DNA of 64,000 bases, taken from the NCBI GenBank assembly GCA_000467715.1, contig AJFK01000930.1, positions 1 to 64,000 of the forward strand. The letters are read 5' to 3'. How positions within the stretch are numbered: the stretch's first letter is position 1; each line of letters begins with the position of its first letter. Source of the stretch: Hysterium pulicare CBS 123377 (Eukaryota; Ascomycota; Dothideomycetes; Hysteriales; Hysteriaceae). This document shows positions 11,148-22,623 of the stretch, one piece after another. A program made the translations under genes and the position numbers. Below the pieces are notes generated by a model that saw only the letters and a program-made list of their open reading frames with translations, was not told where the DNA came from and searched no databases.

Positions 11148-11651
11148 ATGCATTTCACAACCGCCACCCTTCTCACTCTCCTCCCTCTTGCTCTCGCAGC
11201 TCCCACCTCAACTATCTCTGTCGTCCCAACTGCGGCGTCCACCGTTGGAATGGCCTATGTCACAAACAACTGCAATTTCCCCGCCTACCTCTGGAGTGTT
11301 GACTCCACCGTTGACGGCCCCCACTCTCTTACCTCTAAAGGGGGTGTCTACCTTGAGAGGATGCATTACGACAACAAGACAGGCGGCATATCTGTCAAAA
11401 TCACCACCAGCTCGGATGGGTTGACCAACGGCTCTGCTCAACTCAACTTCGCCTATGCGCTTAATGGCTCCGAGAAATTGGTGTACTATGATTTGAGCAA
11501 TGTGTTTGGGACTGCGTTTCAGGGACATAACGTCCAGGTTACGGGTGGTACTAACTGTCCAGCTATTAGCTGGCCGCAAGGCACGGCGCCCGCAGGGAGC
11601 AGAACCCAGGCTTGCGACCAGAGCAATGATCTGCATCTTTCATTGTGCTGA
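11148..11651 (+). CDS. BYS1-domain secreted protein, copy 3
   Basis: A 167-aa, intronless secreted protein. Signal peptide: about 1-18 (MHFTTATLLTLLPLALAA), followed by a Thr/Val/Ser-rich spacer of about 20 residues not found in the other copies. The BYS1 domain follows: YVTNNCNFPAYLWSV, VYLERMHYD, KTGGISVKIT, ALNGSEKLVYYDL, and four cysteines (NNC, TNC, QAC, LSLC), ending at the last one. NGS and NKT sequons are present. Of the three copies its PxYLWSV motif is closest to copy 1, while its CPAISWPQG is closest to CHSINWPNG of copy 2, so the three form a diverged family and not recent duplicates. Confidence 0.87.
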   Translation: MHFTTATLLTLLPLALAAPTSTISVVPTAASTVGMAYVTNNCNFPAYLWSVDSTVDGPHSLTSKGGVYLERMHYDNKTGGISVKITTSSDGLTNGSAQLNFAYALNGSEKLVYYDLSNVFGTAFQGHNVQVTGGTNCPAISWPQGTAPAGSRTQACDQSNDLHLSLC

Positions 11652-12314
11652 TTTGGGAAAATGGGGGTGGAGGCTGGCAATGGAATGAATCCCTTTGCAG
11701 GTCTGTGGAGGAATGGATAACTTGGGCAGGTATTTGGATGGTCGGACTACATGGTGGTGTCGTAATATAATCGAAAACAGATTGTTTAGTGCCGGGCAAA
11801 ATGGACGCGGTGGAGCTCTGGAAGTATGTAAGGGGATGACTGAAAATGGGAGGGTAGATAGTCAAGTAGTAATGACAGCCAAGTAATACAACATCGAATT
11901 AAACACCAGCGAATGAACCATATCGATTGTGTTCCCATCTAACCGTTCAAAGCCTTGAATAGCATCTCGAGACTTTTACATTCGATGCGTACTGCTCTCG
12001 ATAAAATTGATTCGGAGCAGGATGGTGACATGAAACCACCATCGCTAGGGAGATTGGATGAAACGCTCCGGACTCCAAAGTGTAAGAGAAGTGGGCTATC
12101 AAAGACCACCATGGCTCCTTCTCCTTCCTCAGGCACCTCAATCGCATTGACACTCCTCTCGAGAGGCATATTACAGCTTCTTGCCAACCTTAATCGTAAT
12201 TTTATAGCTTAGAAGACAACAATTGAGCCCGGCGCTTAGACTTCACAACTATCCTACCACGACTTCCCTTCCACCCACTACCCAAGACCTTACGACCACC
12301 ACTTGCTCGCCATC
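11652..12314. other. Intergenic before the SDR gene
   Basis: No gene is seen. The last 100 bp (CACAACTATCC...CCACCACTTGC) are a typical CA/TC-rich 5' UTR. Confidence 0.45.
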
Positions 12315-13524
12315 ATGCCGGTCATGAGAGAGATTCCCGCAGTATTCCCCAACCGCGAATCCAAACCCAAAGAGTCTCATGGACCCTGGTACCACAGCTT
12401 AAACATCGATCTCCTGTACAGAGTAGCAGGCTACACAGTCCTGCATCCCTTCGTGGCCTGGATCATAGTTATCTGTCTGCGGGCGCAGCTAACACCCTAC
12501 GAGCACCTCTCCTTCAAGATCGCAACGGCCTGGGCTTTCCTGCTAACCATCGGCGGGATCCTTGGCATAGTTAATGAGAGAGTAGCTTATGGGGTTCCGC
12601 GCGAGGTGGATCTGTCCGACGAGGTTATTGTGATTACGGGGGGCTGTAGCGGGTTAGGCGCGCTGATCGCGGAAGTCTATGGGATGCGGAATGCGCAGGT
12701 TGCGGTGTTGGATACGAGGAAGGTGGGGCAGGAGGAGGCGGAGGAGAAGGGGGTCATCTATTATGAGTGTGATGTTGGGGATGCGAAACAGATTGAAGCT
12801 GTGGCGGCTGAGATTGTGGAAGATGTATGTCGAATTTCCATCTCCCCAAACCCTTCCTCATTTCGGTCCCTCAATGCTCAGGTCCGATTACTAATATTTG
12901 ATTTTGATATAGCTCGGGCCTCCCACGATCCTAATCAACAATGCCGGTATCGTCCATGCCAAATCAATACTAGACCAGACAGCAGAAGAAGTCGAATCTA
13001 CCTTCCGAACAAACACCCTCTCTCACTTCAACACCTTACGGACGTTCCTCCCCTACATGCTGCGCTCCGAACTAGGCGGCACAATCGTTACCATCAGCTC
13101 CGTCCTTGCGCATACAGGCGCCGCAAATCTCTCCTCGTACTCGGCTTCCAAAGCTGCCCTTCTAGCTCTCCATTCCTCTCTCCGCGCCGAACTGGCCCAA
13201 CATCCTGCCGGCAAAGAGGTTAAGACTATACTAGTGACGCCTGGGCAATTGAGTACGAGGCTGTTTGAGGGCGTCAAGACGCCGAATAAATTCTGGGCGC
13301 CGATTGTGGATACGAATGAGATTGCACGGGAGATTATCACGATGGTGGAGAAGGGCGAGAGCGGAGATATCGCTGTGCCGCTTTATGCGAGGTGGATCCC
13401 TGTGTTGAATGTGCTTCCCGTGGCTATACAGAGGTTTGCGAGGGCGCTGAGTGGAGTCGATAAGGCGATTGGGAAGGCTGGGTTAGTGAAGAAAGATGTG
13501 GGTGAAAAGCAGACACTGATTTGA
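12315..13524 (+). CDS. Membrane-associated short-chain dehydrogenase/reductase (SDR16C/RDH10-like)
   Basis: Two exons, 12315-12824 and 12913-13524, with an 88-bp intron (GTATGT...ATAG); 373 aa. Residues 36-56 and 72-87 are hydrophobic and likely anchor the N-terminus in the ER or lipid-droplet membrane. The Rossmann nucleotide site is TGGCSGLG (108-115). NNAG is at 179-182, and the catalytic Ser (about 232) with YSASK (Tyr246, Lys250) completes the triad. These mark an active oxidoreductase of the retinol/17-beta-hydroxysteroid dehydrogenase type; the fungal substrate is unknown (lipid alcohol, sterol or ketone). The first ATG after an in-frame TTG was used as the start. Confidence 0.88.
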
Positions 13525-16330
13525 GCGACGCTTTTGCAAATAGGTGGAGATGGGTGGATAGCGTACATATAAGGGTTGTATGATATGAAAAGTATCGTTG
13601 ATTGTAAGAATACTATGCCTCCTTCTTTGCTTAAGTCTTTGGTCCAATTTCCACACTCATTGATACTAGAAACACTACAGCTGGAGGCGTTGAGCGGTGA
13701 CTGGCTTTAGTAATAATCTGTCTTGGCGCCATTACTTCTATTGATATACAAGGACTTCTTCCCCTCCTCTCTTCTACCTTCTTCACAGACGAGCTTTGAG
13801 ACACCAATCCAACAAATGCAGCAGGACAATCTCATGGCGGGATACGTCGTTGTGCTCCAGGGTAGCCAGAAAATGGTTAACCCTGTCACTATGAGTTTTG
13901 CTCATTTGAGAGGATTAATCTCCTGTCTTCGCTCCCATCATGGCGTGTCGAAAACCAGCTCACCAATCGATTCGATGTTTGGTGATTCTTGGGTGTTGGA
14001 ACTTGGTATATGCTAGACTCGAAGTGATATTATGCCAGTGCTAAGGAACAGGATTTGTATATTGGTATGTATAACTGCTTTGTTGCTCGATAGCGCTTTT
14101 CTTCATCACTCTGGCCTTCGTCACAGGATCGAGTCAATATCGATGCCGTCTTGCCGAAAGAAAGTTGCGGCCACAACGAGATCACTTCGAGGTGGTGCTC
14201 TTTTAACTCAAGCCCACAGGTCAACATGCTCGAGGAGCGCTAGCCTATGTGGTAAGGTCTTTCCAACCTGGAGCAACACATGCCAGTCTTTCCTGGGCAC
14301 ATTCAGCCACATAGTCCACTCATAGGTACCTGTATAGGAGCTTCGAAAGACCAAGATACTTGTTGTGGAATGCCAAAAGGTTCAAAGGCCGTAAAGCAAT
14401 GTAGTTATAGTTTAATGGAGGTATGGCTTTCCAACGCTCAAGGACACCAGATGGAGTCTAACTAGTTCGGGGGCAACGATGAGTAAGAGGGTCCGCTTGG
14501 CAGGGGCTTTGGCCCCGCTATAAAAGCTTCATGCATGATCCTCTCTGGCTCTACACCCAAGGCATTTGGCTATCAAACATTCGATTTGCGAGAAACCGTG
14601 GTGTTGTTCGTGAGTTCCAAAAATGTTGAGCAGATCGAGAAGATAATGGAACCAGACTCTTAGTCAGATCACGTGTATATCCTTGGTGGAATTACAAGAC
14701 TCCATCAATGTACATATATAAACCTCCTTGAACTCCTCGGATTACTTTCAATCGGTTATCCTGGACAATGTCTTCGAGAATGTGAATTCAAACAAACCGA
14801 GTACGCCGACCAATAGTCCTGTGGTTTTCTACTTCTAAAAGAAATCTAAGAGAAGTATAATGGGCTTCGTGGGCCTTTCTCCATTGCGCATCGAAGACCA
14901 AAACGTATTCGCAATGCCTCAACATGGGGTTTTGTGGGCTTCCTAGTGTCAAGAGTGTAGCGATGGACACATATATTGATGCTAATTATCATCACTGTGC
15001 ATTAGTATAACTATTACCCTTGCTAGAATCGATGCCCTTCACCAGTCTTGTGGAGAGAACAGCCCTTTAGGACATACCCTGATCCCCATCTTTGCCGCAA
15101 AATCGCTTGTGAACCCAGCACAACCCATATGGCGTGGAAACCATTCTTGATTTTCGGTCCTCGCCATCCAGCACCAGCATAAACAGAAATCAGGTTTGAT
15201 TTAAATAAAGAGTTCATAGATCAGCAACTAAGCGCACCACAGACATCCAATGGGAGAGCATGGTGTGCTTAATACCTCCAGCTCAACACATCGAATCCAG
15301 CTCTAGTCATTGATGGCTCGCATTACTCTCGATCTCGAGGCCTCATAGAAAAGTCTCTGGGGTGGGGCGAGGTTTCCGTTTCAGTGGAGGAAAAGCGGCG
15401 TAAAGAGTGGGGAGGGGGGCTTTTATATCCGTAGAGAAGTTATTGTTCACTTACACCCTGGTATCATCTGATCCCTGACCGCCTCTCGATTACTTAGAAC
15501 GTGCGCTAATCTCACCTCTATGCAAACCTTCAACGAACATATAAAAGTCCTCCTCTCCCTTTCTACATTGTCTCTCCATACATTCCAGGTCATCGCGAGA
15601 GAGTGCCAAAAGATCAGCGACCTCAAGTCATATGCTCCCTTTGTATTTGTTTCTCTCAATCAGGAAACGGTCATAGAGCCGGAGATGATGCCCTTGTTGC
15701 ACCTGTCCTGGAGAACTAGCTGGCTGATTCCTGGCCTATCAAAGCCTGAGAACATGAGTTGAATTCAGGGACTTGGGACTCGAAATAGTAGTTTGGGAAG
15801 AAAACATGGGGGATACATGCATCAACGAGAACAGGACTATGCCGTGGGGAGTACGCCTTCAAGTTTCTAGTAAGCGTGCCGGGTCGAATGTACTATACCG
15901 ATGACGGTGAAGGTTGTTAGCAGGGAATCGATATGATAAACTGTATCATAACTGTTTGAAGATCTTTTCCCTGCTGATCAAAGGCCAACTACCATAGACT
16001 TCAGAGATGGGAAAGATTGGGGCTCCGCATAATCGACGGCACTTGTTCGCTTTTAGCATTGCAATTGAGGCAACAACCTGAAGCTGTGAAGAAAGAGGAA
16101 GAAAAGGAAGGAGACTTTATACTCATCAGAAAGGGATTTGATACCTCGGCTTATCTCCGTGTAAGCCTATGCCAACTTACCTATCAGGCTCCCAAAAAGT
16201 ACATCCTTTGTTTCATGGGTATTGTATTAGGACTACAGCATGGCGCTGACCGCCCATAATCGCTCATCTGCTTCCATCAGTGCTCTTATGATCCGCCTCG
16301 CCTTCTAAGACACACACGTCACTCAAGCCA
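13525..16330. other. Gene-poor 2.8 kb
   Basis: No protein gene is supported on either strand; frames are short and carry no signal or domain. There are TATA-like boxes at about 14520, 14715 (unit 6), 15425 (minus) and 15540, each followed by leader-like sequence but not by a usable ORF. Confidence 0.45.
14670..14723 (+). promoter_or_regulatory. Core promoter, CACGTG + TATATAAAC (unit 6)
   Basis: CACGTG at 14670-14675 is followed after 45 bp by TATATAAAC (14715-14723) and the leader CTCCTTGAACTCCTC, which resembles the leaders of units 3 and 4 in the left end of the window. The next ATG (about 14768) opens six codons only. Confidence 0.4.
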
Positions 16331-18586
16331 TCAGACTGACTTAAAGAACACCCCATCTTCAATACTCTCCGCCTCCATCAGCTTCTGATACAATTCTACA
16401 AGAGCCCAGATCTTCCTCTGCTCAACAGCATTGCAATAACCGAGCGCCTTCTGGAAAGTTTTGATGAGGTCCTTGCGATCTTTCGAGAAATTGGGTAGGA
16501 GACATTTTCCGAGATTACGCAGCCCCCTTTTGCGAACGAAGCAGATCTGGGTTCTGGAAATGAATTCTTCGCCGCGTAAATACTTGAAGGTCGAATAGAT
16601 GGCCTTGGGGAGACATCGGACTTTGACGAGGGAGAGGTTTAATTCGTTATCGGGACCGTAGTGTTCGTTCAAGAAGTTTAGGTATGCCATAAAGAGGAGA
16701 GCGACTAGTATGAGCCCAGCGAACAAGTGGTGCACCCGAATTTGTAGTCTAAAATAGGAGATGTTGAGGAGCTGAGCTCGCAAGACGCTTGTGAGGGAAA
16801 CGTAGAGTCTCGATATCATTTGACGAATTCGAGTACGTAGGCGAACGGCAGGTGGCCGGAAAGGAGATAGCGGGACATCGACGTAGATATTGTCTTCATT
16901 GTCATCTGTGATATAGGAGCCCATGGATCCGTACGATCCACTGCGCATATTCCAGCCCAACGCCTCAAAGCGCCGCCTCAAGTCATTCCTGCCCATGACC
17001 TCCTCATCATCTAAATCTAAGTTTTGGAAAAACTGCAGCTGGGAAGATTCTGCACGGCGGATAAATAGTATAGACTTCTTGACCTTTCTTCCGTCCTTTT
17101 CTGCCGCAATGAATCGACGCTCTTCCTTCAGGCGCAGATATTGTTCCCAGTGCTCTCGATGGTTGGATTGGAGTATGCGGAGAGCATGAGGCACGATCAG
17201 TGTGAAGGAGCGCAGCGAAGGTAGTTTCTGGATGATGTCGCCGATTCTTTCCTCGGCTATCACACTCCCTTCCCAAGATGGTGTGAGCGGTGTATCAAGT
17301 CGATACCGACCGAAACGATTGCACAGTTGTTGCATTTCTTGTTCGCAGGCTCCTTCGCTTATATCTCTAACGTTCGTGCGAGCGTCATATTCGGCGTATC
17401 GTACAGATAGGTTGGTCAAGAGGAGGGTGTTGGATTGAATATGGTGGAGAAACGCAGTCAACGCAATTGTGGCTTTGTAGTCCGAAAAACGGAAGCGGTT
17501 TACACCATAAAGCATCACGATAGCCTCTACATGGATTTGTTTGGAGACTCGAAGGAGGCTTGCGTTGATTTGCTTGACATCTTCCTGGAGCCTTGTACTA
17601 TGCGTTAAGAGATTTCCGTCGGGCAACGTCCTGTTCCGAGGCAACAGCGGCCAAAAGTCTATAGGAGTATCCAAGACAAGTGCTGCCTTGTAGACCTGAT
17701 TTCGCAGCTCGCCAGGTAGATCTAGAAATCGAAAATGAGGATCCTTTCGTTTGAAGAGGCGGTGTGTATGCTGAAGCAATGGACGTACGAGTCCAAAGCC
17801 TGGGATGGTAACCGAAACCTCCTCAAGTCTACGATTTCGCTCAACAAGATTGTCGATAATGTTTGCCTTCCTCTGGAGCTCATAAGTCTTTTCTTCCGAT
17901 TCTTGCTCTTTCACCTGCAGCTTCTCCCGATTCTCACGGAGCTCAATGTTCTGCGAAGATATCTTCGTCGCCTTCTCCACCAACATACTCTTTTGTTCTG
18001 TGATCCTTTTGTCCTTGTCCGAAATCAGGCGAGCTGACCTAAAGGTGGGAGTAAAGTTAGTATGAACTTTAGAAAGGTTTTTAGTACTGCCAGAAGCCGC
18101 TTAATACTTCTGCTTATAAGGTAGTGTTTTAATCTTCAGATACCACATGAGTGGGATGTGAGTAGTGAACATATAAGCGAAAAGTACAAAGACATGGACA
18201 TGGACTTTGTACCCGGAGCTTACGTACATGTTGACGTAGTTTGACGATTGTTTGCCTGCATCTTCGAGAGAAGCGTTCAATACCCTGATACGTTTGTCTT
18301 TGATCTGGCACTCGCCGCAGTCCCTCCTCTCCATTCTTTGACTTGAATTTGCCTCAAAGTGTGAGCTGCTTTCCTGGAGGCGTTCGTCCTTGATCGCAAC
18401 GGTGGACTCAAGCAGTATGATACGGACGTCTTTGAAGTGGCACGCACGACAGAATGAAGAACCGTTAGAATTAAAAAGGTTGATCTCGGAACCTAGGCTA
18501 TCACTGGGTTGTGACGGCGTCATCTGAATGGAGGACTCCGCAGGTGGTGGCTCGCCATCCTGTTGGTTGTCTTGAGTTGCCTCCAT
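16331..18586 (-). CDS. Coiled-coil / LPGELR-domain / single-TM protein, paralogue A
   Basis: Two exons, 18586-18228 and 18038-16331, with a 189-bp intron (GTACGT...TTAG) whose removal keeps the frame; 688 aa. Order: disordered N-terminus; two Cys-pair stretches (CRACHFKD near residue 48, CGECQIKD near 92); coiled coil at about 120-190; a fungal F-box-like/2EXR-type region starting with LPGELRNQVY (227 on) and continuing with LLRVSKQIHVEA and NRFRFSD; one hydrophobic helix (LFAGLILVALLFMAYL) about 125 residues from the end; a basic C-terminal tail. LPGELR-type proteins are numerous in ascomycetes and of unknown function. Paralogue B lies directly upstream on the same strand. Start: first ATG of the frame; a TTG lies 13 codons earlier. 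Confidence 0.75.
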
Positions 18587-19693
18587 ACCAACGTTAGGAG
18601 GGCGAAGCCGCAGAACGGGAACCAAGCAGCTAAATGAATGTCCAAAGCCGTTTTGCTAGTGATGATTTAATGAATGTGACGTGGATTCCGACTGTAAGCA
18701 AGGTAGAGTGAGCGTGACAAGGCGACTCAAGGAAAATGGAAAATGTAGCGCTCACTTGGGTGATTAGCTCGCCTCACCGTATATTGACTATGAATGCCAA
18801 GAGCGAATTTTTCACCTACGTCCGCTTGTGTAGTATATAAGATCTGTTGTTATTGATTGAAGCCGTAAGAAGAATTGAGGTGAGGGAAGTGTTGACGGTA
18901 GACCTAGCCGCCTTCCTAACAAGGTATTCTGCCACTGGAGCAACAGCTATTCCGGTGTTGACTCTTGAAATCAAAATAGTGAAGAACTGTATGGTGGAGT
19001 AAGGCGGAGAATGGCGGGCAATATTTTAATGTTCAAACCCGTCGAAAGCTTACAAGCGTCGTTACGTGAAGGCCTGCGCGTTAGTACCGCACGAGGTATG
19101 TTTAGAGGCGACAACGTTGATATTTGCAAGATTTTCGGTCGCGTAGTATATCTTCTTTTCATCGCGCATAATTACCGATGGACGTTGACGTGGCGACTTG
19201 TTGTCACAGAGAAAAAGGAGGTCAGTATGGGAGAAACCATCCCGACTCCATTTCGGCCCAATTTCGGTAGAATATTGTAAACTCCATTCACAGTTCTACA
19301 ACCTTAGCCTTTTTCTATCCTTTCAATATCAAGCCTCCTGTACTTGCTATATCTTTGGGTAAGTTCCACGATGGTAACTTGCTCTAAAGCCTTTCACTGA
19401 GTTCAAACCATCTTCGTATACTTGCAAGAAAGAGGTTACCAGGCGCAAGCAGAATCCTTGAAAACGACAAATGCCGACACTCACGTCCCAATAGTCATTC
19501 GTTTGGTCATGAATATACTGTAGATGTATATATTGTCGATTTTTCATGAAAGCCAACTCACGCAGGACCAATAAGCCAGAGTGATGGTCGAATACCTACC
19601 AAGCACCGAAAATCCTTACCATCATCCCTTGTCCCCATACCCGCTCTTGTGAGGACTATAAATCACTCCGTAAGTAAGCCTTCACTGCTATAT
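18587..19693. other. Spacer between paralogues A and B
   Basis: About 1.1 kb; no supported gene. An 89-codon plus-strand frame at 19011-19280 has no recognisable features. It probably holds the promoter of paralogue A and the 3' end of B. Confidence 0.4.
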
Positions 19694-22021
19694 TCACAAA
19701 GGGCCCTCTCCCATCCTGTCAATAGTCACATTGTCCCTCGAGTTCACACAGTAATCCGCGGTAAGGACCCCATTCGTCCAGTTCTGATGACAATTCGAGA
19801 GTGAATCCTTCCAATCATATTTCTGAAATTTGGTAAATTCCTTCCTGAATGCAGAGATCAGAAGTTTGAGGTCCTTGGCGAAGTCTTTGGCGTTGCGCTT
19901 TAGACCGTTTGATTGGAAATGCTTCCAAGCCTTTTTCCGTAGGATCCTAGTGGCGTGAGCGAGACAACCGGGTGTTTCTCCGTTGGTGGTGTGGCTGAAA
20001 TGGTACACAACTTTCGGACCGACCAGAATGAGGATACTGACTCCTATTGTGACTCCTATTGCGACATTGAGTGCACTCGGCTTGGTAAGAGTGAGCGTAG
20101 CCGAGCTGAATCCGGAACGAAGACCCCTGAAGGCACGTAAGAGGACATGGGGATTTGAATGCCCGGTTGGAGGGACAGTCAGTGGAATTTGAAACTCAGA
20201 GATGTCGAAGTCGTCAAAGGTGTCGTCTCCCTCATGCGCATAGTAAGATACGTTGTGCTCAATGGACCCATAATGTCCGTGCCTGATACCCCATCCTAAT
20301 GCCTCATACTTGCGTTGCAGAGGGCCCTTTCCCATTCTCTCATCGTCATCAAGATCGAGGAAGTTCCTGTACATTCTCTGCTGGACAGGAGAGCGGTCTA
20401 TCAATAATAGGTTTTTCATGACTTTGCGCCCAGAGCTCTCCGCTGCCCGGAATCGCTGCTGTTCCCAAGTCAATTCGTGATCCTCCATCTCCTCTGTCAC
20501 GTATCCATGAATCATGACGTTATGAGGAACGATAATGGTGAAGCAGCGAAGGGAAGGTAGCCGTTGAACGATCGCGTCCGCGCGCGATTCACCGGTGTAG
20601 TCGTTGTCCCAACCCAAACTCGCCGGACAATCAAGATTGGGTTTTCTGAGGCGAGTGAGTAGGACATTCATATCTCGCTTTGCTAGCTGAAGGTAATCTT
20701 CTAATTCCTCCGACATGAGGCTGGAACTCGCATTGTCGAATCGAACAGACACATGGGTCAAAAAGCGACAGTTTACTCCTATATGTTCCACGAAGGAGGT
20801 GAAAGCGATGTGGGCCTTGATGTCGGAAAACCTGAAGCGGTTGCAGCCGTACAGAATCCCGGTAGCTTCGGAATGGATTTGTCTCGAGACGCGAAGCAAG
20901 CTGGTGTTGATCTCTTTGGTGACCTTTTGAAGATGAGTGTCGTGGTTCCACCCTGATGCAAGATCCGGAAAGCAATTGATATCATCCGGAGGCATGGGCC
21001 AAACATCGATTGGACAGGACAAAACAAGAGCAAAGAAATATACATAACCTCGCAACTCGCCAGGGAGACACATAAACGGGAAGTAAGGGGGCAATTTCTT
21101 GTCGTGAACAGAGCCAGAACCAAAGAAACGGCGAAGGTATGGGATATTCGGCAAGATCGATTGTTTTCGATTGGTCAGTTCTTGAATCTGAGCGTCTTTC
21201 GACCGAAGCTCATTAGACTTGACTCGAATATCGCTATCTTGTTCGCGAATGATCGTGTCCTTCTCTTGAAGCTTCTGTGCTTGTTGGACAGACTCAAGGA
21301 CTTTCTGCTTCAGGACAGTCTCTTTTTCATACAACTCTTTCTGCTTCTCTGCCACAGTGAGACTCGCATCTATGAGTTTGATCTCATAATCAACCTCAAG
21401 TTCCCTGGTGGCGTCAGCAATACGCTGGAGTCGAGAAATTTCGCGGTCCTTAGATTTGATGCAAGTATCTCGAATGCCAATCTGAGAATCTTTGACTTGC
21501 ATTTGGGCATCTTTGACCTGGCATTTCACGGCAAGATGATCCCTCTCAGCCTCTACGGGGCATTGATTGAGTTGTAAGTTTGGATCTCCAACTTGATCCT
21601 GGCCACCAAACACACTTGGACCAAATTTCCAGTCAGTGGGAAACCTAAATTCGGAGGCGCTGACAAACGGGTGCGGAGGCGATTGCCAAATGAATGGATC
21701 ATCAATATCTTCGAGAGATATCCAGTCCTCATAGCGTAAAGCCATTACTCGTGGTTGAAGTGGGGGAGTTTGGCCGAGTGGCTCTGGTGCAGGTGTTCGA
21801 AGGAGGCCGGAACCACCAGTACTCAATGTCGAGGGAGTGGAAATCAATGTGTTCGATTGGGGTGGATTTGGCTGTGTGGACCCAACTTGCGAAGAGCATC
21901 GACCAATAGAAGGTGCCGGAGGTACTAGGGAGACCGAATTCGAACTTTCTTTTCCTAAGGAGCCAAATGGTCTTGAAGGCTGCAGCGCATTGCCCGGCGG
22001 CGTATTATCTGGGCCAGACAT
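19694..22021 (-). CDS. Coiled-coil / LPGELR-domain / single-TM protein, paralogue B
   Basis: A single exon of 775 aa. Residues 1-150 are Pro/Ser-rich and disordered. From about 160 to 290 runs a long charged coiled coil with a recurrent KD spaced 7 residues apart (QVKDAQMQVKDSQ, then RDTCIKSKDREI and EKDTIIREQDSDI). LPGELRGYVY begins at 319. The LPGELR region continues with INTSLLRVSRQIHSEATGI and NRFRFSD, nearly the same as in paralogue A. A helix (AIGVTIGVSILILVGPKVV) about 105 residues from the end is a probable membrane anchor, followed by a basic tail. The start is the ATG at 22021; an in-frame GTG lies 50 codons upstream but would add an unrelated Leu/His-rich piece. Confidence 0.78.
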   Translation of the reverse strand: MSGPDNTPPGNALQPSRPFGSLGKESSNSVSLVPPAPSIGRCSSQVGSTQPNPPQSNTLISTPSTLSTGGSGLLRTPAPEPLGQTPPLQPRVMALRYEDWISLEDIDDPFIWQSPPHPFVSASEFRFPTDWKFGPSVFGGQDQVGDPNLQLNQCPVEAERDHLAVKCQVKDAQMQVKDSQIGIRDTCIKSKDREISRLQRIADATRELEVDYEIKLIDASLTVAEKQKELYEKETVLKQKVLESVQQAQKLQEKDTIIREQDSDIRVKSNELRSKDAQIQELTNRKQSILPNIPYLRRFFGSGSVHDKKLPPYFPFMCLPGELRGYVYFFALVLSCPIDVWPMPPDDINCFPDLASGWNHDTHLQKVTKEINTSLLRVSRQIHSEATGILYGCNRFRFSDIKAHIAFTSFVEHIGVNCRFLTHVSVRFDNASSSLMSEELEDYLQLAKRDMNVLLTRLRKPNLDCPASLGWDNDYTGESRADAIVQRLPSLRCFTIIVPHNVMIHGYVTEEMEDHELTWEQQRFRAAESSGRKVMKNLLLIDRSPVQQRMYRNFLDLDDDERMGKGPLQRKYEALGWGIRHGHYGSIEHNVSYYAHEGDDTFDDFDISEFQIPLTVPPTGHSNPHVLLRAFRGLRSGFSSATLTLTKPSALNVAIGVTIGVSILILVGPKVVYHFSHTTNGETPGCLAHATRILRKKAWKHFQSNGLKRNAKDFAKDLKLLISAFRKEFTKFQKYDWKDSLSNCHQNWTNGVLTADYCVNSRDNVTIDRMGEGPL

Positions 22022-22623
22022 TTCGATGGACGATAACTGGCAATCCGAACAGGAGTGGAAAGGCAGTACGGTGGTCGATAAGAAATGAGTGAGAGTATGA
22101 AGGGCTCGGTAACACTTGGGTTCTGGGTTTAAGTGGAACGCAAGCGGTGAGATAGTGGAAATCAGAATCACTGATCAAGTGACGAGAGTCTGAATATGAA
22201 AGGCCCTAGCACAGCAAAGAATCCAAAGCTTACCGTGACTTCACAGTCCTTTAAGCGCAGTGAAGCCTTACCCTCCTCAACAGCGCACAAAGTCCATAAG
22301 CAGATTGTTAGCGCATACCAACGTAGCTTGAGTCAAGAGAACTCCGTATGATATGCGTGGAAGCACATGGCCTCCAAACATACGGTGTTTTGGTGTTGTG
22401 GTTTTGTTGACATACAACACACCCGAAGTCAACATCACTTCACTACCTAGCCTAACTTGAACTAGCGCGCTTTCGGCCTTACATCGGCCATTACTGGTCT
22501 TTCGTTGAGAGTCTCTATTTTCGAACTTCCAACACCAGGACCGGAAAAGGCTGCTACTCTGTACTGTAGATCCAGCACAAACTCAGGTGCAACCTCAAGA
22601 AGAAGCATGGGGCCATCTTCTCA
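22022..22623. other. Intergenic, paralogue B to sulfotransferase
   Basis: Upstream region of paralogue B and 3' end of the sulfotransferase-like gene. No gene is seen. Confidence 0.45.

Noticed and set aside
14535-14660. 41-codon plus-strand frame after a TATAAAAG box
   Set aside because: The TATA-like box is only about 15 bp before the ATG, too close to act as its promoter, and the product has no features.
22022-22171. 50-codon N-terminal extension of paralogue B from a GTG
   Set aside because: Non-ATG start, Leu/His-rich unrelated sequence; the ATG at 22021 gives a product beginning like paralogue A (polar, Pro/Gln-rich).
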